From an uncultured Oscillospiraceae bacterium (GTDB taxonomy: Bacteria > Bacillota > Clostridia > Oscillospirales > Acutalibacteraceae), in contig CABUKB010000016.1 in NCBI GenBank assembly GCA_902492045.1, positions 1-32,239 of the forward strand: DNA of 32,239 nt, written 5' to 3'. Positions 23,912-31,450 of this stretch are shown here, one piece after another (position 1 is the stretch's first letter; each line of letters opens with the position of its first letter). The notes under the pieces are model-generated. The model was not told the DNA's origin. It saw only the letters and a list, made by a program, of their open reading frames with translations, and did no database searches. A program made the position numbers and the translations under genes.

Positions 23912-25249
23912 TTACGGTCGGCTGGCTGTGGGCGCGGCTTCGGGAGACGGTTGCGGGGATTTCGGTGCCGGCGGAACCTTTTCCCCTTTTCCCGCCAGTT
24001 TGGCGTTGGACAGCATCAGCTTGATCCGGTTTTCCTGATTGATGCGGGTCGCCCCGGGATCATAATCCACACAAACGATATTGGCCTCAGGCCGGCGGTT
24101 TTTGATCTGCCGCACCATCCCCTTGCCGACCACATGGTTGGGCAGACAGCCGAACGGCTGGGTACACACGATATTGGACGTGCCCGAATCAATGAGTTCC
24201 AGCATTTCCCCGGTGAGCAGCCAGCCCTCGCCCATCTTGTTGCCGTAACCGAGATAATCCTTCACCAGACTCTTAAGATGGGCGAAAGTGCAGGGGACCC
24301 GGAATTCCGGACGGCGGGCAATAGCCGCAATCATGTCTCTCTGCAAGCCTTCGCAGTACTTTTTCAGAAAGCCCGCACCGATATAGGTGGCGGTTTTTCC
24401 CCCGTAGATCAAATGGTCTTCCACCCGGTTGTCGCATTTAAAAATGATGAAATCCATGATGCCGGGCACCACCGGCTCGCATCCCTCGTCAAACAGGAAC
24501 TGCTCCAGATTGTTGTTGCCCAGCGGCGCATATTTGATGTAGATCTCCCCCACGACCCCCACCCGGGGTTTGGGGATACGGTGGACCGGGATCGACGCAA
24601 AATCGTCCACAATGGCGTTGAAGTTTTCCACCACATGCGGCCGCCGGAACCCGCCCTTTTTCGGAAATTCCGCCACCAGCCGGTCCACCCATTTGGCAAT
24701 GCGCCGGTCGGTTTCCCCTTCCACGATTTCATAGGGACGGCACTGGTTTGCCAAATTGACGAGAATGTCGCCGTAAATCATGGAATAGGCCATTTGGACG
24801 ATCATCTTGAAATTCAGAGAAAATCCGGGATTCTTCTCCAGTCCCGACAAGTTGACCGACACCACCGGAACGTATTCATATCCCGCCCTTTTGAGTGCTT
24901 TGCGCAACAGATGGATATAATTGGAGGCGCGGCAGCCGCCGCCCGTCTGGGTGATGAACAGCCCCACTTTGTGAGGATCGTATTTCCCGCTCTTGATCGC
25001 GTCGATGAGCTGGCCGATTACCAGCAGAGCGGGATAACAGGTGTCGTTGTGGACGTACTTTAGCCCCTCATTGACAATTCCACGGTGATTGGTGGTGAGC
25101 ATATCCACCTTATACCCATGGAGTTCGATGACCCGTTTGAGCATCGTGAAATGCACCGGAAGCATCTGGGGCATCAGGAGGGTGTATTCCTGTTTCATTT
25201 CCTCGGTAAAAAGCAGGCGACCCTGCTCATTGTAAACCAGTTGTGCCAT
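23912..25249 (-). CDS. COG3581-type 2-hydroxyacyl-CoA dehydratase-like protein
   Basis: A 445-residue protein that corresponds to the last domain of the large activase-type fusions. Start ATG 25249 (MAQLVYNEQG) is preferred over an upstream in-frame start that overlaps the previous gene; GGGAAAGG lies about 10 bases before it. Conserved Cys are spread through the protein: HNDTCYPA, GGGCRASNYI, RVPCTFAHLK and CTQPFGCLPNH. These probably hold an Fe-S cluster as in HgdB-like subunits (inference). The last 30 residues are a Pro/Ala/Lys-rich tail. It starts 28 bp after the activase gene, so both are one unit. The substrate is unknown. Confidence 0.82.
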   Translation of the reverse strand: MAQLVYNEQGRLLFTEEMKQEYTLLMPQMLPVHFTMLKRVIELHGYKVDMLTTNHRGIVNEGLKYVHNDTCYPALLVIGQLIDAIKSGKYDPHKVGLFITQTGGGCRASNYIHLLRKALKRAGYEYVPVVSVNLSGLEKNPGFSLNFKMIVQMAYSMIYGDILVNLANQCRPYEIVEGETDRRIAKWVDRLVAEFPKKGGFRRPHVVENFNAIVDDFASIPVHRIPKPRVGVVGEIYIKYAPLGNNNLEQFLFDEGCEPVVPGIMDFIIFKCDNRVEDHLIYGGKTATYIGAGFLKKYCEGLQRDMIAAIARRPEFRVPCTFAHLKSLVKDYLGYGNKMGEGWLLTGEMLELIDSGTSNIVCTQPFGCLPNHVVGKGMVRQIKNRRPEANIVCVDYDPGATRINQENRIKLMLSNAKLAGKGEKVPPAPKSPQPSPEAAPTASRP

Positions 25250-25277
25250 CGTATCAAAACCTTTCCCACTGTCGGCA

Positions 25278-28271
25278 TCAGGCGGGGCGCGCCTCTTTTT
25301 CCGCCGCATCTGCCTTGGCTTCCATGGCCGCGATCAAGCTGCGGATACGGATGCGCACCGCCCCCAGATTGGTGATTTCGTCGATTTTGAGCTGGGTATA
25401 CAGCTTGCCCTTATCCTCCAAAATCGCACGGACTTCATCGGTGGTGATCGCGTCGATCCCGCAGCCGAAGGAGACCAGCTGCACAAGCTGCATATCCGGC
25501 TGCGTCGTGACATATTCCGCCGCGCTGTAAAGACGGCTGTGATAGGTCCATTGGTTGAGAACATGGACCGGCTGTTTGGGGGAATGCCAGGCAACCGCGT
25601 CCTCCGTGACCACCACCAGGCCGAATGAGGCAATTAAGGAATCAATTCCGTGATGGATTTCGGGATCCATATGATAGGGACGGCCGGACAGCACGATGAT
25701 CGGCATGCCGTTGTTGCGGGCAAAGGCGATCATTTCGCCGCCCTTTTCCCGCACGGCGTTCACATGGTCGGCATAGGCTTCGTAAGCCGCCGCAGCCGCC
25801 TTTTTTATCTCGAGTGCGGGAATCCCAAACTCCCGTCCAAAATATGCCGCCGCTTTTTTGGCAAAGTCCCGGGGACGGTGGAGCCCGAAATAGGGATGGA
25901 GAAACCGAACCGTTTCCAGCCGTTCCATATTGGCGGCCAGCAGTTCGGGATAATAGGCGACCACCGGGCAGTTGTAGTGGTTGTCGCCCTTTTTCTCGTC
26001 GAAGTTATACGGCAGGCAGGGGTAGAAAATAGCGTCCACGCCCTCATCCAAAAGCCGTTCCATGTGCCCGTGAGCGAGCTTGGCCGGATAACACACCGTA
26101 TCCGAAGGGATGGTATACTGTCCGGCTTGATACAATTCCCGGCTGGATTCGGGGGACAGCACCACCTCGAACCCCAGATGCGTGAAAAAGGCATTCCAAA
26201 AAGGCAGGTTTTCGTACATGTTAAGAACCATGGGAATGCCGATCCGCAGCCGTTTGCCGTCGGGACCCAGCCGTGCCGGGAAACGGTCATCGACCGCCGG
26301 CAGGCCGCGGAGCCGTTCGTATTTCCAACGAACCAGGTTGGGAACATCCTTCTGTTTCCCTTTTCCCAGAGGGCGCTCGCAGCGATTGCCGGAAATATAA
26401 CTCCGACCGCCGTCAAACCGGTTGATGGTCAGCAGGCAATGGTTTCCGCACAGGCCGCACGGGGCGGTTTTGGCGGTATGTTCAAATCTTTCGAGATCCT
26501 CGGCGGTCAGGATCGAGGATCTCTCCCCCTTCAGTTTTCCCTGCACCGCCTGATCGCGGGCGTAAAGGGCGGCGCCGTATGCGCCCATGATGCCGGCGAT
26601 TGTGGGCCGGACCACTTCGGCGGAGAGTTCCAGTTCAAAACTGCGCAGAACCGCATCGTTGAGAAACGTGCCGCCCTGTACCACGATATGCCGGCCCAAC
26701 TCCTCGGGGCTGGAAGCGCGGATGACCTTGTAAATGGCGTTTTTCACGATGCTCATGGACAGGCCCGCCGAAATGTCTTCCACCAAAGCCCCTTCCTTTT
26801 GCGCCTGTTTCACCGAGGAATTCATGAACACCGTACACCGGGATCCCAAATCCGCCGGGTGTTTCGCCATCAGGCCGAGTTTGGAAAAGGTGGCGATATC
26901 ATACCCCAGCGCCCTGGCAAACGTCTCGATAAAGGAGCCGCATCCGGAAGAACAGGCTTCGTTGAGCAGAATGCTGTCGATGGCGCCGCCCCGGATCTTG
27001 AAGCATTTCATGTCCTGCCCGCCAATATCAATGATAAAGTCCACGTCCGGATTAAAATGGCGGGCGGCACGATAGTGAGCCACTGTTTCCACCAGGCCCC
27101 GGTCGATGTGGAATGCATTTTTGACCAAATCCTCGCCATAGCCGGTGGAGGCACTGCCCCGGATGACAATCCGGTCCCCGAACCGGTGATAAATCTCCTT
27201 CAGCTGTTCCAGCACCACCGAAACCGGATTGCCCTCGTTGGATGCATAATAGCTGTAGAGCAAGCCCCCGTCGGGGGAAATCAGTACCAGCTTCGTGGTG
27301 GTGGAACCGGCATCCACCCCCAGATAAGCCTCTCCCCGATAGTGGTCTGCGTCCATAGGAGGGGGACAGTGAGCGTTGTGCCGGGCCAGAAACGCATCGT
27401 ATTCCGCCTGTGACGAAAAAAGCGGCTGCAGCGTGTTGGTGGTGTTTTGCTGCGTGGAGGCGTGCTCAATCCGTTCGAGCAACTCATCGAAGAGCATCGG
27501 CGCGCTGTTGGATGCATAACAGGCTGCACCCACCGCTACAAACACATCGGCGTTTTCCGGAAATACCGCGTTTTCATCGGATAGACGGAGCGTCTCGACA
27601 AACCGCCGCCGCAGCCCCTCCAAAAAGTAAAGCGGCCCTCCCAAAAACAGCACCTTACCCTCGATCTTCCGTCCCTGGGCCAAGCCCGCAATGGTTTGGT
27701 TGACCACCGCCTGGAAAATGCTCGCCGCGATATCTTCTTTTCGGGCGCCCTGGTTGAGCAACGGCTGAATGTCGCTTTTGGCAAACACGCCGCAGCGGGA
27801 CGCAATCGCATACAACTTCTCATACCCGAGGCTCAGGAGGTCGAGTTCATCCGCCGTAATGCCCAACAGCGTGGCCATCTGGTCAATGAAGGCCCCCGTG
27901 CCGCCTGCACAGGAACCGTTCATCCGCTCCTCCAGGCCGCCGGTCAGAAAAATGATCTTGGCATCCTCGCCGCCCAGTTCCACCACCACATCGGTGTCGG
28001 GTATAAACCGTTCCACTGCGCCGGCAGTGGCGAAAACCTCCTGGACGAATTCCAAATCGGCAGCCTTGGCCACTCCAAGACCCGCCGAACCGGTAATGGC
28101 GACCTGCACCGTCTGCCCGGAGAGTTTGGGGCGCAAAAGCCGAAGCATTTCGGCGGTTTTTTCCCGCACCTTTGACATGTGGCGCTCATAGGTACGGAAA
28201 ACGGTTGTATCCTGATCGTCCAGCAGCACCACCTTGACTGTCGTGCTGCCAATGTCGATTCCTATACGCAA
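25278..28271 (-). CDS. Double acyl-CoA dehydratase activase (COG1924 x2) fused to DUF2229
   Basis: A 997-residue protein. The start is TTG 28271, because AGGAGG (28284-28279) is exactly 7 bases upstream and MRIGIDIGST is the expected N-terminus; a longer ATG frame from 28316 has no ribosome site. Two ASKHA-fold ATPase modules follow each other: the first has DIGSTTVK (6-13), GSCAGGTGAF and SRCGVFAKSD; the second starts near residue 318 with GVDAGSTTTKL and has EACSSGCGSF and SRCTVFMNSS. In both, the two Cys that bridge the 4Fe-4S cluster in HgdC-type activators are kept. A Cys cluster CGLCGNHC near residue 600 leads into the DUF2229 (COG3580) region. Such proteins energise electrons by ATP hydrolysis for radical dehydratases; the partner here is the next gene. 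Confidence 0.88.
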   Translation of the reverse strand: MRIGIDIGSTTVKVVLLDDQDTTVFRTYERHMSKVREKTAEMLRLLRPKLSGQTVQVAITGSAGLGVAKAADLEFVQEVFATAGAVERFIPDTDVVVELGGEDAKIIFLTGGLEERMNGSCAGGTGAFIDQMATLLGITADELDLLSLGYEKLYAIASRCGVFAKSDIQPLLNQGARKEDIAASIFQAVVNQTIAGLAQGRKIEGKVLFLGGPLYFLEGLRRRFVETLRLSDENAVFPENADVFVAVGAACYASNSAPMLFDELLERIEHASTQQNTTNTLQPLFSSQAEYDAFLARHNAHCPPPMDADHYRGEAYLGVDAGSTTTKLVLISPDGGLLYSYYASNEGNPVSVVLEQLKEIYHRFGDRIVIRGSASTGYGEDLVKNAFHIDRGLVETVAHYRAARHFNPDVDFIIDIGGQDMKCFKIRGGAIDSILLNEACSSGCGSFIETFARALGYDIATFSKLGLMAKHPADLGSRCTVFMNSSVKQAQKEGALVEDISAGLSMSIVKNAIYKVIRASSPEELGRHIVVQGGTFLNDAVLRSFELELSAEVVRPTIAGIMGAYGAALYARDQAVQGKLKGERSSILTAEDLERFEHTAKTAPCGLCGNHCLLTINRFDGGRSYISGNRCERPLGKGKQKDVPNLVRWKYERLRGLPAVDDRFPARLGPDGKRLRIGIPMVLNMYENLPFWNAFFTHLGFEVVLSPESSRELYQAGQYTIPSDTVCYPAKLAHGHMERLLDEGVDAIFYPCLPYNFDEKKGDNHYNCPVVAYYPELLAANMERLETVRFLHPYFGLHRPRDFAKKAAAYFGREFGIPALEIKKAAAAAYEAYADHVNAVREKGGEMIAFARNNGMPIIVLSGRPYHMDPEIHHGIDSLIASFGLVVVTEDAVAWHSPKQPVHVLNQWTYHSRLYSAAEYVTTQPDMQLVQLVSFGCGIDAITTDEVRAILEDKGKLYTQLKIDEITNLGAVRIRIRSLIAAMEAKADAAEKEARPA

Positions 28272-28352
28272 TGATAAGCCTCCTAGCTCCCAGTTGAGGC
28301 CATGGACCGCTATCATTCCGGCATGTCCCGGCCCTCAAAAATAAATGCTTTA

Positions 28353-28374
28353 CGTTTGATTATACCATCAAACG
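28353..28374. promoter_or_regulatory. Operator-like perfect inverted repeat at the activase promoter
   Basis: CGTTTGAT (28353-28360) and ATCAAACG (28367-28374) are perfect 8-bp arms around a 6-bp spacer. The repeat covers the -10 hexamer of the minus-strand promoter, so a bound repressor would block it. The half-site TTTGAT/ATCAAA recalls MarR/FabT-type sites, which however have a shorter spacer. Confidence 0.6.
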
Positions 28375-28387
28375 CAAAAAAGGGCAA
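28359..28387 (-). promoter_or_regulatory. Promoter of the activase operon
   Basis: On the minus strand TTGCCC (28387-28382), 17-bp spacer, TATAAT (28364-28359), about 85 bp before the TTG start. The -10 is perfect, the -35 keeps only TTG plus one C. The -35 lies inside the stem of the upstream terminator. Confidence 0.6.
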
Positions 28388-28402
28388 GGGAAATCCCTTG
28401 CC
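28376..28402 (-). terminator. Minus-strand terminator upstream of the activase operon
   Basis: GGCAAGGG and CCCTTGCC (28383-28390 and 28395-28402) form a perfect 8-bp stem; on the minus strand it is followed by C and six T (28381-28376). It ends transcription from the DUF6514-like gene side. The 254 bp between it and that gene (28403-28656) hold no gene I can support, only a GAGAAA..TTTCTC stem (28598-28629). Confidence 0.85.
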
Positions 28403-28656
28403 TCGCCACTGTCAAATTATAGCGTCCGGTCCAATCCGACGAATTCTCCCTTCTGCTGAAAACCGGCCTTCTAAACATAATCCGAGTGGAGATGATGCCC
28501 CCGGCAGAACAAGCAGGATTCGATAACGTCCCCGGAGACATCGTGCTATTCCCAAAACCGGTCCCTGCAACCGTCGTGGCCCTCGGCCGCTTTCTGTGAG
28601 AAATCCCCCGCTTTTTGTCGCGGTTTCTCGATTACTCCGCCCCACCCGTATCGCTT

Positions 28657-28920
28657 TCAGGGCAGCCCGTAAACCTCGCCCAAATAGTCATCAATCAATT
28701 CGGAAATCCCGTCCGGATCAATCGTTTTGTGTATCAGTCTTTTGCCGAAGCCGGCCGCCACATCGCGGTTCCTGTCAAGATCGAAAACCGTTACATCCGG
28801 CCTCCCCCGCATGATGAGGTGTACATCAAAACTCTCTTTTTCTTCCGCTCCTTCTGTACGGCATATGCCAGCCGTTATTTCGTAATCATCGACACTCGCG
28901 ATCGCCATGCCTACACTCAT
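28657..28920 (-). CDS. Small DUF6514-like protein
   Basis: An 87-residue soluble protein if started at ATG 28920 (MSVGMAIASV). A GTG 11 codons upstream (28953) is in frame, but the promoter found at 28962-28990 would start transcription almost on top of it, so the later start is preferred; neither has a strong ribosome site. The C-terminal half (VTVFDLDRNRDVAAGFGKRLIHKTIDPDGISELIDDYL) resembles DUF6514 proteins, which end in a similar 'helix, loop, DDYL' pattern and occur in Clostridia. The match is from memory and weak. Function is unknown. Confidence 0.5.
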   Translation of the reverse strand: MSVGMAIASVDDYEITAGICRTEGAEEKESFDVHLIMRGRPDVTVFDLDRNRDVAAGFGKRLIHKTIDPDGISELIDDYLGEVYGLP

Positions 28921-28961
28921 CCCCGTATGATATGATTTGTGCACTATTTTCACCGCTAATT

Positions 28962-28990
28962 AAAATATCATCTCGGTTTTTTCTTGTCAA
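28962..28990 (-). promoter_or_regulatory. Promoter of the DUF6514-like gene
   Basis: On the minus strand a perfect TTGACA (28990-28985), 17-bp spacer and TATTTT (28967-28962), set in an AT-rich region. Confidence 0.65.
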
Positions 28991-29110
28991 TGTTATTCCT
29001 TTGCAGAACATATTTTCTCACATATTGGCTAAACATGTGGAATAGTTGGCATCAATATTCCCGATAAATTAAAGAAAATCGCAAAAATGAAGAGTATAAA
29101 ATTCACATTC

Positions 29111-29893
29111 TTATTTTATCTGTTCTTCAAAAAAACGGCGGGATTCGATCAGATCCTGAGCGCATTGAAAATTGTGGCGGTACAGTTCCACAATCCAAGC
29201 TCCTTGAAAGCGCTGTTTCTCCAGATCGGCGATAATCTGCTTAAAGTCGGTGATGCCTCGTCCTGGAGGCATGCAATCCTGCTGGGCATTATGGTCACTG
29301 ACATGCACATGGGCAATATGGCCTTCCATCGCATCCAAGACCTCTCCGAGCGCGTGTCCACATCGGAGGGCCTGCTTGAGATCCAGGACAAAATGGGCCT
29401 TCGGACCGAGCCTGTCTCGCATGGCCCGCAAATAGGCGTTGTCGGAGGACCGGAATCGCACCACATTCTCTTGGGCAAGACAGACCCCATACTGCATTCC
29501 ACAATCGTATAATTCCTCATAACGCGAAAGGGACTCCTCCAGCGCGAGCGGGCTGTCCAGACGGTCGCCGTGAATCACGACGATAGAGGCCCCTAACTCC
29601 GCCGCCGCCTCAAAAAATCGGTTGTACAGGGCTTTGCCGTCCTCAAAGCGCCTCCTGTAGGCCGAATAAAGAAGAAAAGGCTCGTTTCCGGCGGAATAGG
29701 GATGCACAGACACGATCCTAGCTCCCGCTGCATCGGCCTTCCTGCGAAGCTGACGGATAAAATCCGAGTTCAGTTCCGATTCCGTATTGATAAATACTTC
29801 CAGGGTGCGAAAGCCGCATGCCAATAAGCTGTCCAACGCGTTTTCTGTCAACTCCGGATAAAAATTGGACGTGGATGCGCCAATCTCGATCAT
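29111..29893 (-). CDS. Sugar phosphate isomerase/epimerase family (TIM barrel)
   Basis: A 260-residue AP-endonuclease-2/xylose-isomerase-like barrel. Start ATG 29893 (MIEIGASTSNFYP) has AAGGGG 7 bases upstream; an in-frame start 11 codons earlier lacks one. Strand ends show the usual metal-site residues: His64 in VSVHPYS, His109 in VVIHGDR, Glu142 in LAQENVV, Asp171 in FVLDLKQA, His195/His197 and Asp200 in HVHVSDHN, and Glu236 in IVELYRH. All are consistent with an active divalent-metal enzyme. The substrate cannot be read from sequence, and neighbours give no pathway. Downstream there is no clear terminator. Confidence 0.88.
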   Translation of the reverse strand: MIEIGASTSNFYPELTENALDSLLACGFRTLEVFINTESELNSDFIRQLRRKADAAGARIVSVHPYSAGNEPFLLYSAYRRRFEDGKALYNRFFEAAAELGASIVVIHGDRLDSPLALEESLSRYEELYDCGMQYGVCLAQENVVRFRSSDNAYLRAMRDRLGPKAHFVLDLKQALRCGHALGEVLDAMEGHIAHVHVSDHNAQQDCMPPGRGITDFKQIIADLEKQRFQGAWIVELYRHNFQCAQDLIESRRFFEEQIK

Positions 29894-29925
29894 AAGACAA
29901 CCCCTTCCATGGTAAATCTTATCCA

Positions 29926-29954
29926 TTGAGGCAAAAATGCCGCCGTGCTACAAT
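29926..29954 (+). promoter_or_regulatory. Promoter of the small membrane protein gene
   Basis: TTGAGG (29926-29931), 17-bp spacer, TACAAT (29949-29954), about 80 bp before the TTG start at 30037. It is divergent from the isomerase gene. Confidence 0.5.
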
Positions 29955-30036
29955 TTAAGTAAAGAGAAACCGGGATAGGCCGGCTATAAGTATAGCATGC
30001 CCGATCCGCGATGAAAAGAGCAAGGGGGTGGTCATT

Positions 30037-30321
30037 TTGAATATCATCCGAGCCTGTGTTTCCTTCATACAAAAACAATACCGGAATCTTCACGATTTTA
30101 CCCGGTATATTCTCCACGGGAGTTTCCAGTTTACGGCCGTTTTATATCTTTCCGCCGGCATTACATACCGGATTGCCCCCTATGTTCCGGATTCTTTCCA
30201 AGCCCTGACCTATTCAGATGGATTTCTTTCAATCGCGCCTGTGGTCATGGCCAGCGGCATCATCGCCGCTCTGGTCAGCGACCTGGTGCTGCGGCAGTAC
30301 AGCCAAGACAAAGAGGAATAG
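30037..30321 (+). CDS. Small membrane protein of unknown function (two helices)
   Basis: A 94-residue protein. TTG 30037 is preferred as start because AAGGGGGTGG (30022-30031) lies about 6 bases upstream; the GTG at 30028 is inside that site. The protein has a basic/aromatic N-terminus (CVSFIQKQYRNLHDFTRY), a membrane segment about 32-50 (FQFTAVLYLSAGITYRIAP) and a second one about 66-88 (FLSIAPVVMASGIIAALVSDLVL), ending in a charged RQYSQDKEE tail. I do not recognise a family. It is alone on the plus strand between minus-strand genes. Confidence 0.6.
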   Translation: MNIIRACVSFIQKQYRNLHDFTRYILHGSFQFTAVLYLSAGITYRIAPYVPDSFQALTYSDGFLSIAPVVMASGIIAALVSDLVLRQYSQDKEE

Positions 30322-30333
30322 CTACTATTTTAC

Positions 30334-30371
30334 AAAAAGATGCCCCGGACAGCGAGGCCGCTTCCGGGGCA
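30334..30371 (-). terminator. Terminator of the collagen-like gene
   Basis: TGCCCCGGA (30341-30349) and TCCGGGGCA (30363-30371) form a perfect 9-bp stem; on the minus strand TCTTTTTG follows (30340-30333). It lies 24 bp after the stop of the collagen-like frame and is intact. Confidence 0.85.
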
Positions 30372-30394
30372 GAGGAACAGAGCCCGTAAAAATA

Positions 30395-31405
30395 TTAGGC
30401 TAGTTTGGTAAGGGTCAGGGATACCCCACTGTAGATAAAGTTTCCGCCTTGGGCTACAACCCGGAGGGTAGAGGGAACTCGGGTTATCTGCACTGGGAAA
30501 GAGAAAGACACCGTGGCACTATCGCCGGAGGTGTGGAAGGTATGCTGCGCAAAAGCTCCCGGTACATCATTTCCATTTAACTGCAGGGACAACAGGATAT
30601 TCAAAGGGAAGTTTACTCCCGAAGCCGGGGCAATATTTCCGTGAAATGCGGCGGAATAGATACCCGAGGCCAAGATGGAGAAATCCGTGCTGCCGGGCGT
30701 ATGGGTGATGCTGGAGCCGATGATCGGTCCATTTAGATCAAACTTTAGCGGCGTACCGTTAGAGCCGGGGGCAGAAGGCGTGGAGTAGGCAGATAGCAAT
30801 GCCGACGTTGTAGCGGTTCCGGTAGGACCGGTCGGACCTGTTGGACCGGTGGGACCCGTAGGACCTGTCGGACCGGTGGGACCGGTAGGGCCGGTAGGAC
30901 CCGTAGGACCAGTCGGACCTGTTAGACCTGTCGGACCGGTGGGACCGGTGGGACCTGTCGGACCGGTGGGACCCGTCGGGCCGGTAGGACCGGTCGGACC
31001 CGTAGGACCTGTTAGACCTGTCGGACCCGTCGGGCCGGTGGGACCTGTGGGACCCGTGGGACCAGTAGGGCCGGTCGGACCCGTCGGGCCGGTAGGGCCG
31101 GTAGGACCTGTCGGACCCGTAGGACCGGTCGGACCTGTTGGACCGGTAAGGCCGGTAAGACCTGTCGGACCCGTAGGACCGGTGGGACCCGTCGGGCTGG
31201 TAGGACCTGTCGGACCGGTCGGACCCGTGGGGCCGGTAGGACCGGTAGGACCGGTAAGACCCGTCGGACCGGTGGGGCCAGTGGGACCGGTCGGACCTGT
31301 TGGACCGGTAGGACCCGTAGGACCGGTGGGACCTGTGGGACCGGTGGGGCCGCCGCTAGGACCCGTAGGACCGGTAGGGCCGGTCGGACCTGTAGCGCCG
31401 TTTAT
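30395..31405 (-). pseudogene. Collagen-like exosporium (BclA-type) protein, 5' end missing
   Basis: An open minus-strand frame of 336 codons ending at TAA 30397-30395. From its N-terminal side it reads I-N-G-A-T, then about 64 Gly-X-Y triplets, nearly all Gly-Pro-Thr, then a C-terminal domain of about 140 residues. That domain (LLSAYSTPSAPGSNGTP, FDLNGPIIGSSITH, GIYSAAFHGNIAPASG, LNGNDVPGAFAQHTFHTSGDSA, GGNFIYSGVSLTLT) is the TNF/C1q-like jelly roll found at the end of BclA-like spore-surface glycoproteins. The frame opens just after an in-frame TAA (31408-31406) and has no ATG, GTG or TTG before the repeats and no ribosome site; an ATG at 31418 is in another frame and stops soon. So start codon, leader and N-terminal part are missing, while body and terminator are intact. 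The lost 5' end abuts a serine recombinase gene. Confidence 0.85.
30815..31399 (-). repeat. 9-bp repeat array coding (Gly-Pro-Thr)n collagen-like region
   Basis: About 64 tandem 9-bp units, read GGN-CCN-ACN on the minus strand. Units differ mostly at third codon positions, and a few have Leu in place of Pro (GLT). There is one Gly-to-Ser change at 31196-31198 and one extra codon near 31350 (GPSGGPT). Thr-rich triplets are typical glycosylation sites in spore collagen-like proteins. Confidence 0.92.
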
Positions 31406-31450
31406 TTATGCACAACATTAACTTTTGTTTTGCGGTGAATAGAAAGCCCG
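31406..31450. other. Junction between collagen-like gene and recombinase element (candidate att site)
   Basis: The 45 bp between the truncated collagen-like frame and the recombinase stop codon hold no gene. If the recombinase marks the end of an integrated element, its attachment core must lie here or within the first repeat codons. No obvious long inverted repeat is seen, which fits serine recombinases that use short cores. Confidence 0.45.

Noticed and set aside
25650..27413. Plus-strand frame of 587 codons
   Set aside because: Shadow of the activase gene, which has intact motifs all along.
30815..31399. CRISPR array
   Set aside because: The 9-bp periodicity codes Gly-X-Y and has no spacers.
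30849..31421. Plus-strand 190-codon frame coding (Gly-Pro-Val)n
   Set aside because: It is the antisense reading of the 9-bp collagen repeats. The minus strand gives Gly-Pro-Thr joined to a real C-terminal domain and terminator; the plus frame has no ribosome site and no domain.
31409..31421. ATG at 31418 (minus strand) as start of the collagen-like gene
   Set aside because: It is in a different frame from the Gly-Pro-Thr repeats, has no ribosome site and meets a stop after about 20 codons.
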